From Planctomyces sp. (GTDB lineage: Bacteria > Planctomycetota > Planctomycetia > Planctomycetales > Planctomycetaceae), in contig SXKJ01000258.1 in the NCBI GenBank assembly GCA_005778115.1, positions 1-47,950 on the forward strand: a stretch of DNA of 47,950 nucleotides. Reading direction: 5' to 3'. The translations under genes and the position numbers were made by a program. Under the pieces are notes generated by a model. The model saw only the letters and a list, made by a program, of their open reading frames with translations. It was not told where the DNA came from and searched no databases. Positions 7,890 through 16,328 of this stretch are shown here, piece by piece. Each line of letters opens with the position of its first letter. The stretch's first letter is position 1.

Positions 7890-8480
7890 TCAGAACCTCC
7901 GAATGAGTCCTACGAGCACGCCTCGAATCTCCACCTCCGGGACTCGGATCGGCTTCATCCGTTTGTTCTCCGGCTGGAGCAAGATGTGATCCTTGCGCCG
8001 GAAGAACCGCTTGAGCGTCGCTTCGCCATCGACGACGGCGGCGACGATGTCGCCGTCGTTGCACGACTCCTGCAAACGAATCACGGCGATGTCGCCGTCC
8101 AGGATATGTGCCTCGACCATCGAGTTCCCTTTGACTCGCAAACCGCGATGCGTGTCCGAGTCATACTCTTCCCCCAGATCGAACAGCTCTTCATCGGCGA
8201 TTGCTTCCGTCAGCGGCCCAGCGGCGATCTGGCCCCACAGGATCAGGCCTCGTTTCGGTTTCGCCTTGCCGGTCAGTTTCAGGCTCCGCGATTTGCCCGC
8301 CTCTCGTTCGATGAGGTTCTGGCTTTCCAGCCGGTCCAAAATCCGTTGCACACTGATCGTGGTTGTGTGTCCGACGTGCTCGGCAATCTCGCGCAACGAG
8401 GGCGACGATTGACCGGCCTGATGCCGCTGCTGCAAGAAGCTCAGCACGTCCTCTTCCGCGAGTGGTTGCGCCGTCCGCAT
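7890..8480 (-). CDS. lexA: LexA repressor heading the mutasome operon
   Basis: 196 residues from the ATG at 8480, which has GGAGAG 7 nt upstream; a longer reading to 8543 would run through the promoter and is rejected. N-terminal winged helix (E-D-V-L-S-F-L, then S-L-R-E-I-A-E-H-V-G at about 28-37). The self-cleavage site is A87-G88 (I-A-A-G-P-L), the nucleophile Ser120 in G-N-S-M, and the base Lys157 in A-T-L-K-R-F, so autoproteolysis should be intact. First gene of lexA-imuA-imuB-dnaE2. The H-T-T-T-I-S-V-Q recognition region differs from the E. coli sequence, so the operator need not be the CTGT-type SOS box; see the 8534-8553 palindrome. Confidence 0.94.
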   Translation of the reverse strand: MRTAQPLAEEDVLSFLQQRHQAGQSSPSLREIAEHVGHTTTISVQRILDRLESQNLIEREAGKSRSLKLTGKAKPKRGLILWGQIAAGPLTEAIADEELFDLGEEYDSDTHRGLRVKGNSMVEAHILDGDIAVIRLQESCNDGDIVAAVVDGEATLKRFFRRKDHILLQPENKRMKPIRVPEVEIRGVLVGLIRRF

Positions 8481-8509
8481 GATTGCTCTCCGCAAGACTG
8501 GATCGGCAG

Positions 8510-8553
8510 AGCATACCAATCGGCCTGAGCTTTTTGAATGCAAATGGATTCAA
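8510..8553 (-). promoter_or_regulatory. Candidate lexA promoter with overlapping palindromic operator
   Basis: On the minus strand, TTCAAA (8538-8533) and TATGCT (8515-8510) are spaced by exactly 17 nt and each matches the sigma-70 hexamer at 4 of 6 positions; the start codon follows about 30 nt downstream. The perfect inverted repeat TTGAAT-N8-ATTCAA (8534-8553) overlaps the -35 hexamer, as expected for an autoregulatory LexA operator. No second copy was noticed in the window, so the assignment is inferred from position and symmetry only. Confidence 0.45.
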
Positions 8554-8559
8554 TTTGCT

Positions 8560-9891
8560 TCAGCCGATCTCAAACCCATGGCGCTGCTCGCGGCTGAGCA
8601 GTTTGGTGGCGGCTGGTGAGTCGCTGAATTGCTCGGTCTGCGGGTTCCAGGTCAGTTTCGTGCCGACGCGCATGGCGATGTTGCCCAAATGGCAGAGACT
8701 GACGGAACGATGCTGGCTGACGACGTCGGAAATCGGCGTCTTGCGGCTGAGCGTGCAGTCGTAGAAGTTGCCCATGTGATTCTTGATCGCGTCGATCTTG
8801 CCCATCCGCTCCGGGCGATCGAGGTTGTCGTTCGCGTAGATGCGGAAGTCGCCGCGGTTGAACGGTTGCGATTTCAAATCTTCAACCGGCCGACCGGCGA
8901 TCGTGCCCCGGTTCACGAAGAGGCGGCCGGCATCTCCTTCAAACATGATGCCGTCGCGGTTGTAGTCGCCGCGTGGGGCGTCGAGCACTTCCAACTCGAC
9001 GCCGTTCGCGTAGCGGTAGCGGATGTGGTAGTCGAGCGCGACGTTGTAGCCGTTCTCGACCGACGGGTACTTGGCGGTCCCCTCGATCTCCACCGGGCCG
9101 GAGTGCTGCAAGCCCGCGCCCCACTGTGCGATGTCGAGATGATGGGCTCCCGTGTCAGTCATCTCGCCGCCGGAGTACTCGTACCACCAGCGAAACGTGT
9201 AGTGGCTGCGCTCCGCAAGGTATGGAACGTCGGGGGTCTGTCCCTGCCAGAGATTCCAATTGAAATGTCCCGGCACCGGCGTCGGCTTAAACGGCCCTCC
9301 GGTTTTGTTCTTGCCCATGACGACCACCATCCGCTGCAGCTTGCCGATGCGGCCGGACTGCACCATCTCGACCGCCTGACGGAACCGCGCGTCGCTGCGC
9401 TGCCAGGTGCCGACTTGGACGACTCGCCCGGTTTCTTGAACGACTTCGCAGATGCGTTGCCCCTCGGCCACGGTCAGCGTGAGCGGTTTCTCGCAGTAGA
9501 CGTCTTTCTTCGCTCGGCAGGCGCCGATCAGCATCTTCGCGTGCCAATGATCCGGCGTGCCGATCAGCACGACGTCGATGTCCTTCTTCGCCAGCAAGTC
9601 GGTGTAGTTTTCAAAGATCGCCGCAGTGCTGCCGAAGCTGGCTCTCGCTTGTTCGCGCACATGCCGATCAACATCGCAGATCGCGACGACATCGCCATAA
9701 GGCAACGCCTCGCGCGTGATCACGGAGCCCTGATACCGCAGCCCGATCACGCCGATTCGCCAACGGTCGTTTGGCGATTTGGGAGTCGCCTTCTCGTCGG
9801 CGTTCGCGGTCCAGGTGTAGGGTGTGAAGACCGCAGCGGCACCACCTGCTGCGCTGCCGAGAAAGGTTCTTCGATTCCAGAGATAGCTCAT
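8560..9891 (-). CDS. Gfo/Idh/MocA-family oxidoreductase with Tat signal
   Basis: 443 residues. NAD(P)-dependent dehydrogenase of the sugar/inositol class. Twin-arginine signal at the N-terminus (W-N-R-R-T-F-L-G-S-A-A-G), so the start ATG at 9891 (AGGGAA upstream) is preferred to one at 9930. The Rossmann domain begins W-R-I-G-V-I-G-L-R; the family E-K-P motif reads Y-C-E-K-P-L at about residue 134, and the second conserved block is D-T-G-A-H-H-L-D-I-A-Q-W at about 250, with the catalytic His. Likely works in the cytoplasmic-membrane or periplasmic compartment on a sugar, substrate unknown. Ends 80 nt upstream of lexA on the same strand but is not functionally linked to it. Confidence 0.88.
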   Translation of the reverse strand: MSYLWNRRTFLGSAAGGAAAVFTPYTWTANADEKATPKSPNDRWRIGVIGLRYQGSVITREALPYGDVVAICDVDRHVREQARASFGSTAAIFENYTDLLAKKDIDVVLIGTPDHWHAKMLIGACRAKKDVYCEKPLTLTVAEGQRICEVVQETGRVVQVGTWQRSDARFRQAVEMVQSGRIGKLQRMVVVMGKNKTGGPFKPTPVPGHFNWNLWQGQTPDVPYLAERSHYTFRWWYEYSGGEMTDTGAHHLDIAQWGAGLQHSGPVEIEGTAKYPSVENGYNVALDYHIRYRYANGVELEVLDAPRGDYNRDGIMFEGDAGRLFVNRGTIAGRPVEDLKSQPFNRGDFRIYANDNLDRPERMGKIDAIKNHMGNFYDCTLSRKTPISDVVSQHRSVSLCHLGNIAMRVGTKLTWNPQTEQFSDSPAATKLLSREQRHGFEIG

Positions 9892-10004
9892 GGGCGATTC
9901 CCTAAGACGGAGTTGGATAGGCGGAGCCAACAGTTTTCAGTCTGACTTCGCAGATTACCGATCTTCAGCGATACTGGTACACAATAGAGTTCTCACGATC
10001 ATCC

Positions 10005-10092
10005 AGGCGAGCGGGGCGGCGTCAGCCCCCCGGTGATTCATCGCGATGGTTGCTAAATTCAGACCGGGGGGCTGACGCCGCCCCGCTCGCCT
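10005..10092. repeat. Family-1 palindromic repeat, perfect copy
   Basis: Two perfectly complementary 30-bp arms (10005-10034 and 10063-10092) separated by 28 nt. The arm begins AGGCGAGCGGGGCGGCGTCA. This is the cleanest copy and defines family 1. It lies between a divergently transcribed oxidoreductase and the DUF1501 gene, ending 23 nt before the latter's start codon, so it would be in that gene's 5' leader if the promoter lies upstream. Confidence 0.95.
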
Positions 10093-10115
10093 AAGAGTCT
10101 TTCGAGGATCTTTCG

Positions 10116-11561
10116 ATGCTCACCATTCAAGGCTCGACCCAACGAGTTTGCAGCGGTCTCTCACGTCGTGATGTGATTCGCGCGGCTGGCACCGGGCTTC
10201 TGGGAGCCAGCCTGCCGAAACTGATAGCGGCAGAAGAGGCCGGGGCGGTCGTTCATCCGCGTGCGAAGTCGGTCCTGTTCGTGTTTTTATTCGGAGGTCC
10301 GAGTCAGCTCGAAACGTATGACATGAAGCCGGAGGCTCCGAAGGAGATTCGCGGGCCATATCAGCCGATCGCATCTCGCTCACCAGGACTGCTTGTCAGC
10401 GATCATCTGCCGAAGCTGGCGGCGATGTCGGACAAGTACGCGGTCATTCGCACGATGACTCACGGGCAGAACGATCACAACGCCTGCCACATCATTCAGA
10501 CCGGCCACGAAATGCCTCCCGCCGAGCGCGGTCCCGCTCGCGTAAACGCGACTGAGAAAGATTGGCCGGCATTCGGCTCGGTGGTTGAGTACCTCGATCA
10601 ACGAGCCGACGCACGGCGACCGGCTGATCAACGTCGCGACTTTCCGAGCTTCGTGTATCTGCCGAATCGGTTGGGACACATCCAAGGCTACGACCGATCG
10701 GGGCAGTACGCCGGCTGGTTGGGACACAGCTACAACCCGCTGGCAACGAAAGTCGCCAAGCGCGATGCCAAAGACAACCCGTACTTCCGCGACTGTACTG
10801 ACGAGGAATTGACCTTCCGCGTCGAAGGGGTGGAATCGCACGCGGGCATGACGCTCGACCGGCTTTCACAGCGTGGCAGCCTGCTGACTCAGTTTGACGC
10901 CGCGCGACAGGAACTCGATCAATCGCGCGGCGTGCGTGATTTCGGTCGGCTGCGTGAACGGGCGATGGATCTTGTCACGTCGGAGAAGATGCGTGCCGCG
11001 TTCGATATTCGTCGCGAGTCGCCGCAACTTCGCGACCGCTATGGCCGACACTTGTTCGGCCAGTCGATGCTGATGGGCCGTCGTATGATCGAAGCCGGAG
11101 CGAGATTCGTGACCGTCTTGTGGGACTGCCCGGACGGCTACAGTTGGGACAGTCATGCTCATTCGCAAGATGTCGGCAAGCATCTGTTGCCAGGTCTCGA
11201 TCAAAGTTTGTCGGCGCTGCTGGACGACATGGCCGATCGCGGGTTGCTCGACGAAACACTGGTCGTCTGCTTGGGTGAGATGGGCCGCACTCCGCGCGGC
11301 AACGCGAACTGGGGCCGCGATCACTGGGGCTATTGCTTCCCCGCCGTGCTGGCCGGAGCGGGCATTCGCGGCGGCGCGGTCTATGGGAAGTCGGACAAGG
11401 ACGCCGCGTATCCGCAGGACAAGCCGGTCAGCCCGCTGAATCTTGGCGCAACGATCTTCCATGCAATGGGGATCTCGCCAGAGACTCGCATTCACGATGC
11501 GCTCGGCCGGCCCGTCCCCGTCATGGAAGGTGGGCAGCCGCTAGTGGATTTGTTCGGCTGA
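10116..11561 (+). CDS. DUF1501 domain protein, Tat-exported (sulfatase-like fold)
   Basis: 481 residues. N-terminal twin-arginine signal S-R-R-D-V-I-R-A-A-G. The domain opens with S-V-L-F-V-F-L-F-G-G-P-S-Q-L-E-T-Y-D-M-K-P (about 52-72) and closes with G-E-M-G-R-T-P-R and W-G-R-D-H-W (about 390-410), hallmarks of the family, which has an alkaline-phosphatase-like fold and is greatly expanded in planctomycetes. Substrate unknown. Usually such genes lie beside a DUF1549/DUF1553 cytochrome-type partner; none is present here. GAGG lies 8 nt upstream of ATG 10116. Confidence 0.9.
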   Translation: MLTIQGSTQRVCSGLSRRDVIRAAGTGLLGASLPKLIAAEEAGAVVHPRAKSVLFVFLFGGPSQLETYDMKPEAPKEIRGPYQPIASRSPGLLVSDHLPKLAAMSDKYAVIRTMTHGQNDHNACHIIQTGHEMPPAERGPARVNATEKDWPAFGSVVEYLDQRADARRPADQRRDFPSFVYLPNRLGHIQGYDRSGQYAGWLGHSYNPLATKVAKRDAKDNPYFRDCTDEELTFRVEGVESHAGMTLDRLSQRGSLLTQFDAARQELDQSRGVRDFGRLRERAMDLVTSEKMRAAFDIRRESPQLRDRYGRHLFGQSMLMGRRMIEAGARFVTVLWDCPDGYSWDSHAHSQDVGKHLLPGLDQSLSALLDDMADRGLLDETLVVCLGEMGRTPRGNANWGRDHWGYCFPAVLAGAGIRGGAVYGKSDKDAAYPQDKPVSPLNLGATIFHAMGISPETRIHDALGRPVPVMEGGQPLVDLFG

Positions 11562-11589
11562 TGTTTCGGCTAAGTAAACGAGTCACTCT

Positions 11590-11641
11590 GAGGCTGTGAA
11601 ACAATTGACGCCGCCCCGCTCGCCAATTTCTTCACAGCCTC
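11590..11641. repeat. Inverted repeat with family-1 half arm between convergent genes
   Basis: GAGGCTGTGAA (11590-11600) and TTCACAGCCTC (11631-11641) are perfect 11-bp arms. The interior holds an isolated family-1 half arm, GACGCCGCCCCGCTCGCC (11608-11625). The right arm contains the TGA stop of the rRNA methyltransferase (11632-11634). The hairpin lies between two convergent genes and may serve as their terminator. Confidence 0.75.
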
Positions 11642-12807
11642 TCTGCGACTCGATTCGAGTCATGGAGTGACTCGTCGACTTTCGGCGGCTTCGGGCCCTG
11701 GTATTGGTAGTAGGTGCATTCGATGCGGCCGTTGAAGAGCTTGCGGCGGCGGTCACCGGCACGGCCAAAGAGTGGCTCGAATTCTTTGTGCGAGGTCAGC
11801 ACATAGATCGACCAGCCGTTGAGGCGATTGCAGAACGTTCCCAGGCGTTGATAGAGAGCCTCCGCTTCGGCGAGTTCTCCGAGCCGCTCACCATAGGGCG
11901 GGTTCGCGATCAGGCAGCCGTAGGGTTGCAGTTGGTCGGTCGTGATGCGGGCGAAGTCGCGATGCTCGAAACGCATGTCATCGGCGACTCCGGCGAGCAT
12001 CGCGTGATGCGTCGCGAGCTTGATCGCTTCGGCGTCGATGTCGCTGCCAATGATCTCGCCCTCGAGCTTCGGCAGCGCGACGGCGCGGGCTTCGTCACGA
12101 GCCTGTTGCCAGATCTCGGCAGGCACGGTCGGCCATTCCTCGGCAGCGAACGGGCGATGAAGCCCCGGAGCAAGTTTGCGGCCGATCAAAGCCGCTTCAA
12201 TGGGAATCGTGCCGCTGCCGCAGAACGGATCGAGCAACATGCGGCTGGAGTTCCAATAGCTCAACTGAATCAGCGCGGCGGCGAGCGTCTCCTTCAGCGG
12301 AGCCTCGCCGACGAGTTTACGATACCCGCGCTTGTGCAAGCCGGGACCGGACGTGTCGATGGTCAACGTGGCTCGGTCTTTCAGCAGCGCCACTTCAATC
12401 GTGTATGTCGGCCCGTTCTCTTCAAACCAGACCTTGTGGTAGTGCTGCTTGAGTCGCTCGACGATCGCCTTCTTCACGATCGCCTGACAATCCGGCGTGC
12501 TATGCAATTGCGACCGCACCGAGCGGCCTTCCACCGGAAAGTAAGCGTTCTCCGGCAGCCACTCCTCCCACGGCAACGCTTTCGTGCAATCGAAGAGTTC
12601 TCCGAAATCGGTCGCTTCAAACTGTCCGACTTGGACCAGCACCCGCTCGGCGGATCGCAGCCACAAGTTGGCTCGCGCGATTGCGGAGGCGTCGGCTTCA
12701 AACGTGACCTTGCCATCCTCGGTCGATTGTTTGTCGTAGCCGAGTTGCTTGAGTTCTCGCGAGACGACAGCTTCGAGACCAAAGGTGGTAGCGGCGATGA
12801 GTTGCAT
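11632..12807 (-). CDS. THUMP-domain class I rRNA (guanine-N2) methyltransferase, RlmL N-terminal type
   Basis: 391 residues. THUMP domain at about 1-160 for RNA binding, then a Rossmann-type SAM-dependent methyltransferase: D-P-F-C-G-S-G-T (193-200) binds SAM, and N-P-P-Y-G-E-R (about 298-304) is the amino-methylating N-P-P-Y motif. This matches the family that makes m2G in 23S rRNA (m2G2445 in E. coli RlmL) but lacks the second RlmK-type methyltransferase domain, like the shorter YpsC-type proteins. The start at 12807 (M-Q-L-I-A-A-T-T-F-G-L-E) matches the family; an upstream ATG at 12861 lies inside a palindromic repeat and is rejected. The stop codon lies in another repeat. Confidence 0.88.
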   Translation of the reverse strand: MQLIAATTFGLEAVVSRELKQLGYDKQSTEDGKVTFEADASAIARANLWLRSAERVLVQVGQFEATDFGELFDCTKALPWEEWLPENAYFPVEGRSVRSQLHSTPDCQAIVKKAIVERLKQHYHKVWFEENGPTYTIEVALLKDRATLTIDTSGPGLHKRGYRKLVGEAPLKETLAAALIQLSYWNSSRMLLDPFCGSGTIPIEAALIGRKLAPGLHRPFAAEEWPTVPAEIWQQARDEARAVALPKLEGEIIGSDIDAEAIKLATHHAMLAGVADDMRFEHRDFARITTDQLQPYGCLIANPPYGERLGELAEAEALYQRLGTFCNRLNGWSIYVLTSHKEFEPLFGRAGDRRRKLFNGRIECTYYQYQGPKPPKVDESLHDSNRVAERL

Positions 12808-12836
12808 GAACGCATTCGTAGCGAGGCACAGTGGTT

Positions 12837-12866
12837 GGTGGGTCTCGATGACTCGACCCACCCTAC
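12837..12866. repeat. Family-3 repeat, single arm
   Basis: GGTGGGTC and GACCCACC (12837-12844 and 12855-12862) flank TCGATGACTC, followed by CTAC. The same sequence occurs in the opposite orientation at 47896-47924. Here only one arm of the full element is present, between the methyltransferase start and the 3' end of the DUF1501 gene. Confidence 0.75.
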
Positions 12867-12874
12867 ATGTTTGG

Positions 12875-14335
12875 CTAGGCCAGCAGACCCTTCACGACGT
12901 TGCCCTCAACATCGGTCAGCCGGAAGTCGCGGCCTTGGAAGCGAAAGGTCAGCTTGGTGTGGTCGATGCCAAGCTGATGCAGGATCGTCGCGTTCCAGTC
13001 GTGGATGGGGACGGGATCGCGGACGATGTTGTAGCAATAGTCGTCGGTCTCACCGTAGGTGAGGCCGGGCTTCAGGCCGCCACCGGCCATCCACATCGTG
13101 AAGCAACGGCCGTGATGGTCGCGGCCGTAGTTGGTGGGGGTGAGTGCTCCCTGACTGTAGACCGTGCGGCCGAATTCGCCGCCCCAGATGACCAGCGTGT
13201 CGTCGAGCAGCCCGCGCTCTTGGAGGTCTTTCACCAGCGCGGCGCTCGGTCGATCGACGTCGCGACACTGGCCTTTGATTTGGTTCGGCAGTGAACTGTG
13301 CTGATCCCATCCCCGGTGCATGAGCTGCACGAAGCGAACACCGCGTTCGATCATCCGTCTCGCGAGCAAACAGTTCCGAGCAAAGCCACCGTCCACGTTG
13401 TCATCCTTGATGCCGTAAGAATCGATGACGTGTTTCGGTTCGGACGACAAATCGGTCAATTCGGGAACGGACGCCTGCATCCGAAACGCCATCTCGTACT
13501 GCGCGATCCGCGTATTGATCTCTGGATCGCCGAACGACTCGGCCGTGATCTGATTCAACTCAGAGAGTCCATCGAGCATTTGCCGCCGCGAGCCACGATC
13601 AATGCCGGGCGGGTTTGACAAGTACAGCACCGGATCATCACCGCTGCGGAAGCGGACCCCTTGATGCTTCGACGGCAAGAAGCCGCTGCCCCACAGACGC
13701 GAGAAGATCGGTTGGTCGGTCTTGTTTCCGCTCCCTTGCGAGATCATCACGACGAACGCCGGCAGGTTGCTGCTCTCCGCGCCGAGCCCGTAGCTCAGCC
13801 AAGCACCGAGGCTCGGCCGGCCCGGCTGTTGCGAGCCAGTTTGGATGAACGTGATCGCCGGGTCGTGATTGACCGCCTCGGTGTTCAGCGTCTTCACGAT
13901 CGTGATGTCGTCCGCGATCGACCCGATGTGTGGCAGAAGTTCGCTAATCGAAGCTCCGCAGTCGCCGTGCTGTCGGAATTTGAAAATCGACGAGGCGACC
14001 GGCAGCGACTTCTGCCCTGACGTCATGCCGGTGATGCGCTGTCCCATACGAATCGAGGCGGGGAGTTCCTGGCCGTGAAACTCTTTGAGCTTCGGCTTGT
14101 CATCCAACAGGTCGATATGCGAAGGACCTCCGGACATAAAGAGGTAAATGACGCGCTTGATCTTCGGCGGTAGATGCGGCCTCGGCAGCGCGCCGGCCGG
14201 CTTCGTTGTGTCGGCCGCAAAGAGCCGTGGGTTGAGCAACGACGCGAGCGCCGCCGTGCCGATGCCGGTTGCCGAGCGGCCAAAGAGGTGTCGGCGAGTC
14301 AGCAGACGTTCGTAATCGAGGAAGTGGTTCATCAA
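12875..14335 (-). CDS. DUF1501 domain protein, Tat-exported, second copy
   Basis: 486 residues, clearly distinct from the copy at 10116-11561. N-terminal [13 protein letters not shown] export signal, then [20 protein letters not shown] (about 60-79), and late motifs G-G-E-F-G-R-T and N-Y-G-R-D-H-H-G. This subgroup normally sits directly after a cytochrome/DUF1549-DUF1553 gene in the same operon; upstream here is only a short possible ORF. Two Met codons begin the protein (14335 and 14332). The function in planctomycetes is not established. Confidence 0.9.
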   Translation of the reverse strand: MMNHFLDYERLLTRRHLFGRSATGIGTAALASLLNPRLFAADTTKPAGALPRPHLPPKIKRVIYLFMSGGPSHIDLLDDKPKLKEFHGQELPASIRMGQRITGMTSGQKSLPVASSIFKFRQHGDCGASISELLPHIGSIADDITIVKTLNTEAVNHDPAITFIQTGSQQPGRPSLGAWLSYGLGAESSNLPAFVVMISQGSGNKTDQPIFSRLWGSGFLPSKHQGVRFRSGDDPVLYLSNPPGIDRGSRRQMLDGLSELNQITAESFGDPEINTRIAQYEMAFRMQASVPELTDLSSEPKHVIDSYGIKDDNVDGGFARNCLLARRMIERGVRFVQLMHRGWDQHSSLPNQIKGQCRDVDRPSAALVKDLQERGLLDDTLVIWGGEFGRTVYSQGALTPTNYGRDHHGRCFTMWMAGGGLKPGLTYGETDDYCYNIVRDPVPIHDWNATILHQLGIDHTKLTFRFQGRDFRLTDVEGNVVKGLLA

Positions 14336-14375
14336 AGCGTCTCGGTGTTACGGAAAATGTGCCGTGTGCAGGCTA

Positions 14376-14416
14376 ACTCTCCGAGTCGGGGCCATTCAGA
14401 TCCAAACTCGGAGAGT
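14376..14416. repeat. Inverted repeat, possible terminator or leader hairpin
   Basis: ACTCTCCGAGT (14376-14386) and ACTCGGAGAGT (14406-14416) are perfect 11-bp arms around 19 nt. It lies just upstream of the minus-strand DUF1501 start and downstream of the small candidate ORF, so it could terminate one or sit in the leader of the other. Only one copy was seen. Confidence 0.65.
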
Positions 14417-14432
14417 CAGGCGACAACTTCAT

Positions 14433-14534
14433 TTATTCGCCGCGAGCGTGTCGCCAGCGGCGTTGGAGTTCTTCGACGAAAGCGTGGTAATTGCCCTCGA
14501 CGCTCGAGTTCTCCGGGATGACCTGAGCGGACAT
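14433..14534 (-). CDS. Possible small protein of 33 residues
   Basis: An ATG at 14534 opens a 33-codon frame ending in TAA at 14433: short N-terminal M-S-A-Q-V-I-P-E-N, then an amphipathic E-E-L-Q-R-R-W-R-H-A-R-G-E helix at the C-terminus. About 70% of third positions are G or C, like neighbouring genes, and nothing long is open on the other frames. No convincing ribosome binding site precedes it; a GTG ten codons upstream is an alternative start. Could be a small real gene or the tail of a decayed one. Confidence 0.35.
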   Translation of the reverse strand: MSAQVIPENSSVEGNYHAFVEELQRRWRHARGE

Positions 14535-14888
14535 CGTGGAAAGATACACGAACGTGTGGCCGGGAAGGGACTCGATGCGTTAGCAGAATCGGATCAACGG
14601 CAGCCCGTCAAGGAGGCCGGGGTTCGTACGATTCTCACAACGAGTCGGCAGACTTTCTTGCGGCCTAGTGGCTCTGTAGCATGTCGGCCTCTTTCCGGTT
14701 CGTGAGGCACGGCGGCCTCTGAATGGAGGCGAGTGACTCGGTGGCGCGCGAGGCGGTGGAACGCTCTGGCCAAATCGCGACGAACCTTTGGCGGTCACTT
14801 CGGGTTTGCGAGTCCGTTTCTCATCGGCGGTTGCGCGGGATCCGCGGCCGTGATTCCCTTCTGGCGATTTAATAAAGAGGTCTGCGCG
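14535..14888. other. Intergenic region before the ExbB operon, no gene seen
   Basis: No conserved ORF, tRNA or repeat with both arms was found here. Reading frames upstream of 14889 in the exbB phase are open back to 14733 but Arg-rich and not family-like. The region must hold the promoter for the downstream five-gene cluster; I could not pick a convincing one. Confidence 0.4.
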
Positions 14889-15803
14889 ATGATTGGCTCT
14901 CCCGACCGCTCGAAGCGGCTGGCTTGGATGGTTCTGTTGCTGGCTTTGATGGCCGGCGTGGTCGAGTCGCTGTGGATGGCGACTCCCGCCGTGGTGGCTC
15001 AGGAACAGGAAGCCGAACCGGCTGCTGAAGACGAGCCTGCGGAAAAGCCCGCTGCCAAGAAGGCGCAGAAAGGGGAGGAGGATGAGGCAGTAACCCATTC
15101 CGAAGAGAATGTCGTCATCTGGATTCTTCGGATTTCGGGAGCCATCGGCGTCTTCATCATCGTCCTGTCGTGCTACTTCATTCAATTAGTCAGCCGGTTG
15201 TTCATCGACATTCGCCCCATCGTGGCGATGCCGCCCGACTTGGTGGATGACCTCAAACAAAAGATGGAGAAGCGGGACTACAAAGGGGTTTACCAGGGGA
15301 TCAAGGACAGGGATTGCCTCTTCAGTCGATATACCTCGTCGGGACTCGCAGAACTGTCGGCCGGCTTGGCGGAAGCTCGCGACGCGATGGAACGAACGGC
15401 TGAGGTGCAAGTCGTCGAAATGGAGAAAAAGATCAGCATGTTGGCCGTCCTCGGATCTCTGGGGCCGATGATCGGTTTGCTCGGGACTCTGAAGGGGATG
15501 ATCGCCAGCTTCATGGTCATCGCTCGCTCCGATGCTGGGATCAAGGCGAATGAAGTCGCCGAAGCGATTTCCGAAGCTCTCGTCGTCACGTTCATGGGAG
15601 TCGCACTCTCGGTTCCGGCGATCTTTTTCTTTGCCGTCTTCAAGAACCGTGTTGCGCAAATCAGCTCCAATACAATGTACACTGCGGATGAATTCATCCG
15701 GAAACTTGCCAATGCCGCCAAGGCTGCTGCGAAAGCTCCGGCAGCACCCTCTGGCGCGACATCTCCCGCCTCGGCGGCAGCACCGGCACCAAAACCCGCG
15801 TAA
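14889..15803 (+). CDS. ExbB/TolQ/MotA-family proton channel protein
   Basis: 304 residues from ATG 14889 (AAGAGG upstream). A signal-like hydrophobic stretch (about 10-36) ending A-V-V-A-Q, an acidic and Ala/Lys-rich linker, then three membrane segments at about 74-98, 187-210 and 228-250; the second and third are separated by I-K-A-N-E-V-A-E-A-I-S-E-A-L, and G-P-M-I-G-L-L-G-T-L-K-G-M is the family signature. Forms the proton pathway with ExbD-type partners and powers an envelope protein. Ala/Pro-rich C-terminal tail. First of a cluster with two ExbD genes, a membrane protein and the toroid protein. Confidence 0.92.
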   Translation: MIGSPDRSKRLAWMVLLLALMAGVVESLWMATPAVVAQEQEAEPAAEDEPAEKPAAKKAQKGEEDEAVTHSEENVVIWILRISGAIGVFIIVLSCYFIQLVSRLFIDIRPIVAMPPDLVDDLKQKMEKRDYKGVYQGIKDRDCLFSRYTSSGLAELSAGLAEARDAMERTAEVQVVEMEKKISMLAVLGSLGPMIGLLGTLKGMIASFMVIARSDAGIKANEVAEAISEALVVTFMGVALSVPAIFFFAVFKNRVAQISSNTMYTADEFIRKLANAAKAAAKAPAAPSGATSPASAAAPAPKPA

Positions 15804-15851
15804 GCCTGGTCTCCGACCTCTGAACTCTGAACCTCTTAGGCTTGAGCATCC

Positions 15852-16304
15852 ATGTCCGGCTCAAAAAGTGAAAGCGAAGCGGATCTGACACCCATGCTCG
15901 ACATGGTGTTTCAGTTGATCACGTTTTTCATGCTGGTAACCAGCTTTAAGGCCGCCTCGCTGGATTTGTCGCTGCGACTGCCGGTAGTCGGCTCAGCACG
16001 CCCGGTCGAAACAGAAGGCGAGGAAAGCCTGCTGATCCTCAACGTCAATAAAGAGGGGCAGTTGATGGTCTATTCGCTGCCGCAAGAGATTGGCCCCTAT
16101 CTCAAAGCCGAGGCCAAAATGGCGCGCCTTGAGGCCAAGCGAAAGTCCTCAAGCTTCAAGGACACGGATGACCTTCCCACAACGGTCGTGGTGCGGGCCG
16201 ATAGGGATACACCATTTAGTTTGCTCAATCTCGTCATCAAGAATTGCCAGGACAATGGCTTTCGGAAATTTGCACTCAAGGCAACCGATAAGGCCGGTTC
16301 GTAA
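15852..16304 (+). CDS. ExbD/TolR-family protein, first copy
   Basis: 150 residues. Short cytoplasmic N-terminus, a single membrane helix P-M-L-D-M-V-F-Q-L-I-T-F-F-M-L-V with the proton-carrying Asp17, and a periplasmic domain. L-T-P-M-L-D matches the family signature. In the same direction as exbB (48-nt gap) and followed after 24 nt by a second ExbD. The periplasmic domain contains a Lys/Ser-rich insert around 90-100. Two non-identical ExbD proteins suggest a heteromeric stator. Confidence 0.92.
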   Translation: MSGSKSESEADLTPMLDMVFQLITFFMLVTSFKAASLDLSLRLPVVGSARPVETEGEESLLILNVNKEGQLMVYSLPQEIGPYLKAEAKMARLEAKRKSSSFKDTDDLPTTVVVRADRDTPFSLLNLVIKNCQDNGFRKFALKATDKAGS

Positions 16305-16328
16305 GCAGAGTAACAGGGCAGGTGCGCT

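Noticed and set aside
8629..9945. 438-codon frame on the plus strand
   Set aside because: Antisense to the Gfo/Idh gene; no family resemblance, typical of high-GC shadow frames.
10005..10092. Insertion sequence or MITE with terminal inverted repeats
   Set aside because: No transposase is in the window and no target-site duplication could be identified; left as palindromic repeat pending a genome search.
11704..13062. 452-codon frame on the plus strand
   Set aside because: Antisense to the rRNA methyltransferase and running across a repeat into the DUF1501 gene; composition is Arg-rich and patternless.
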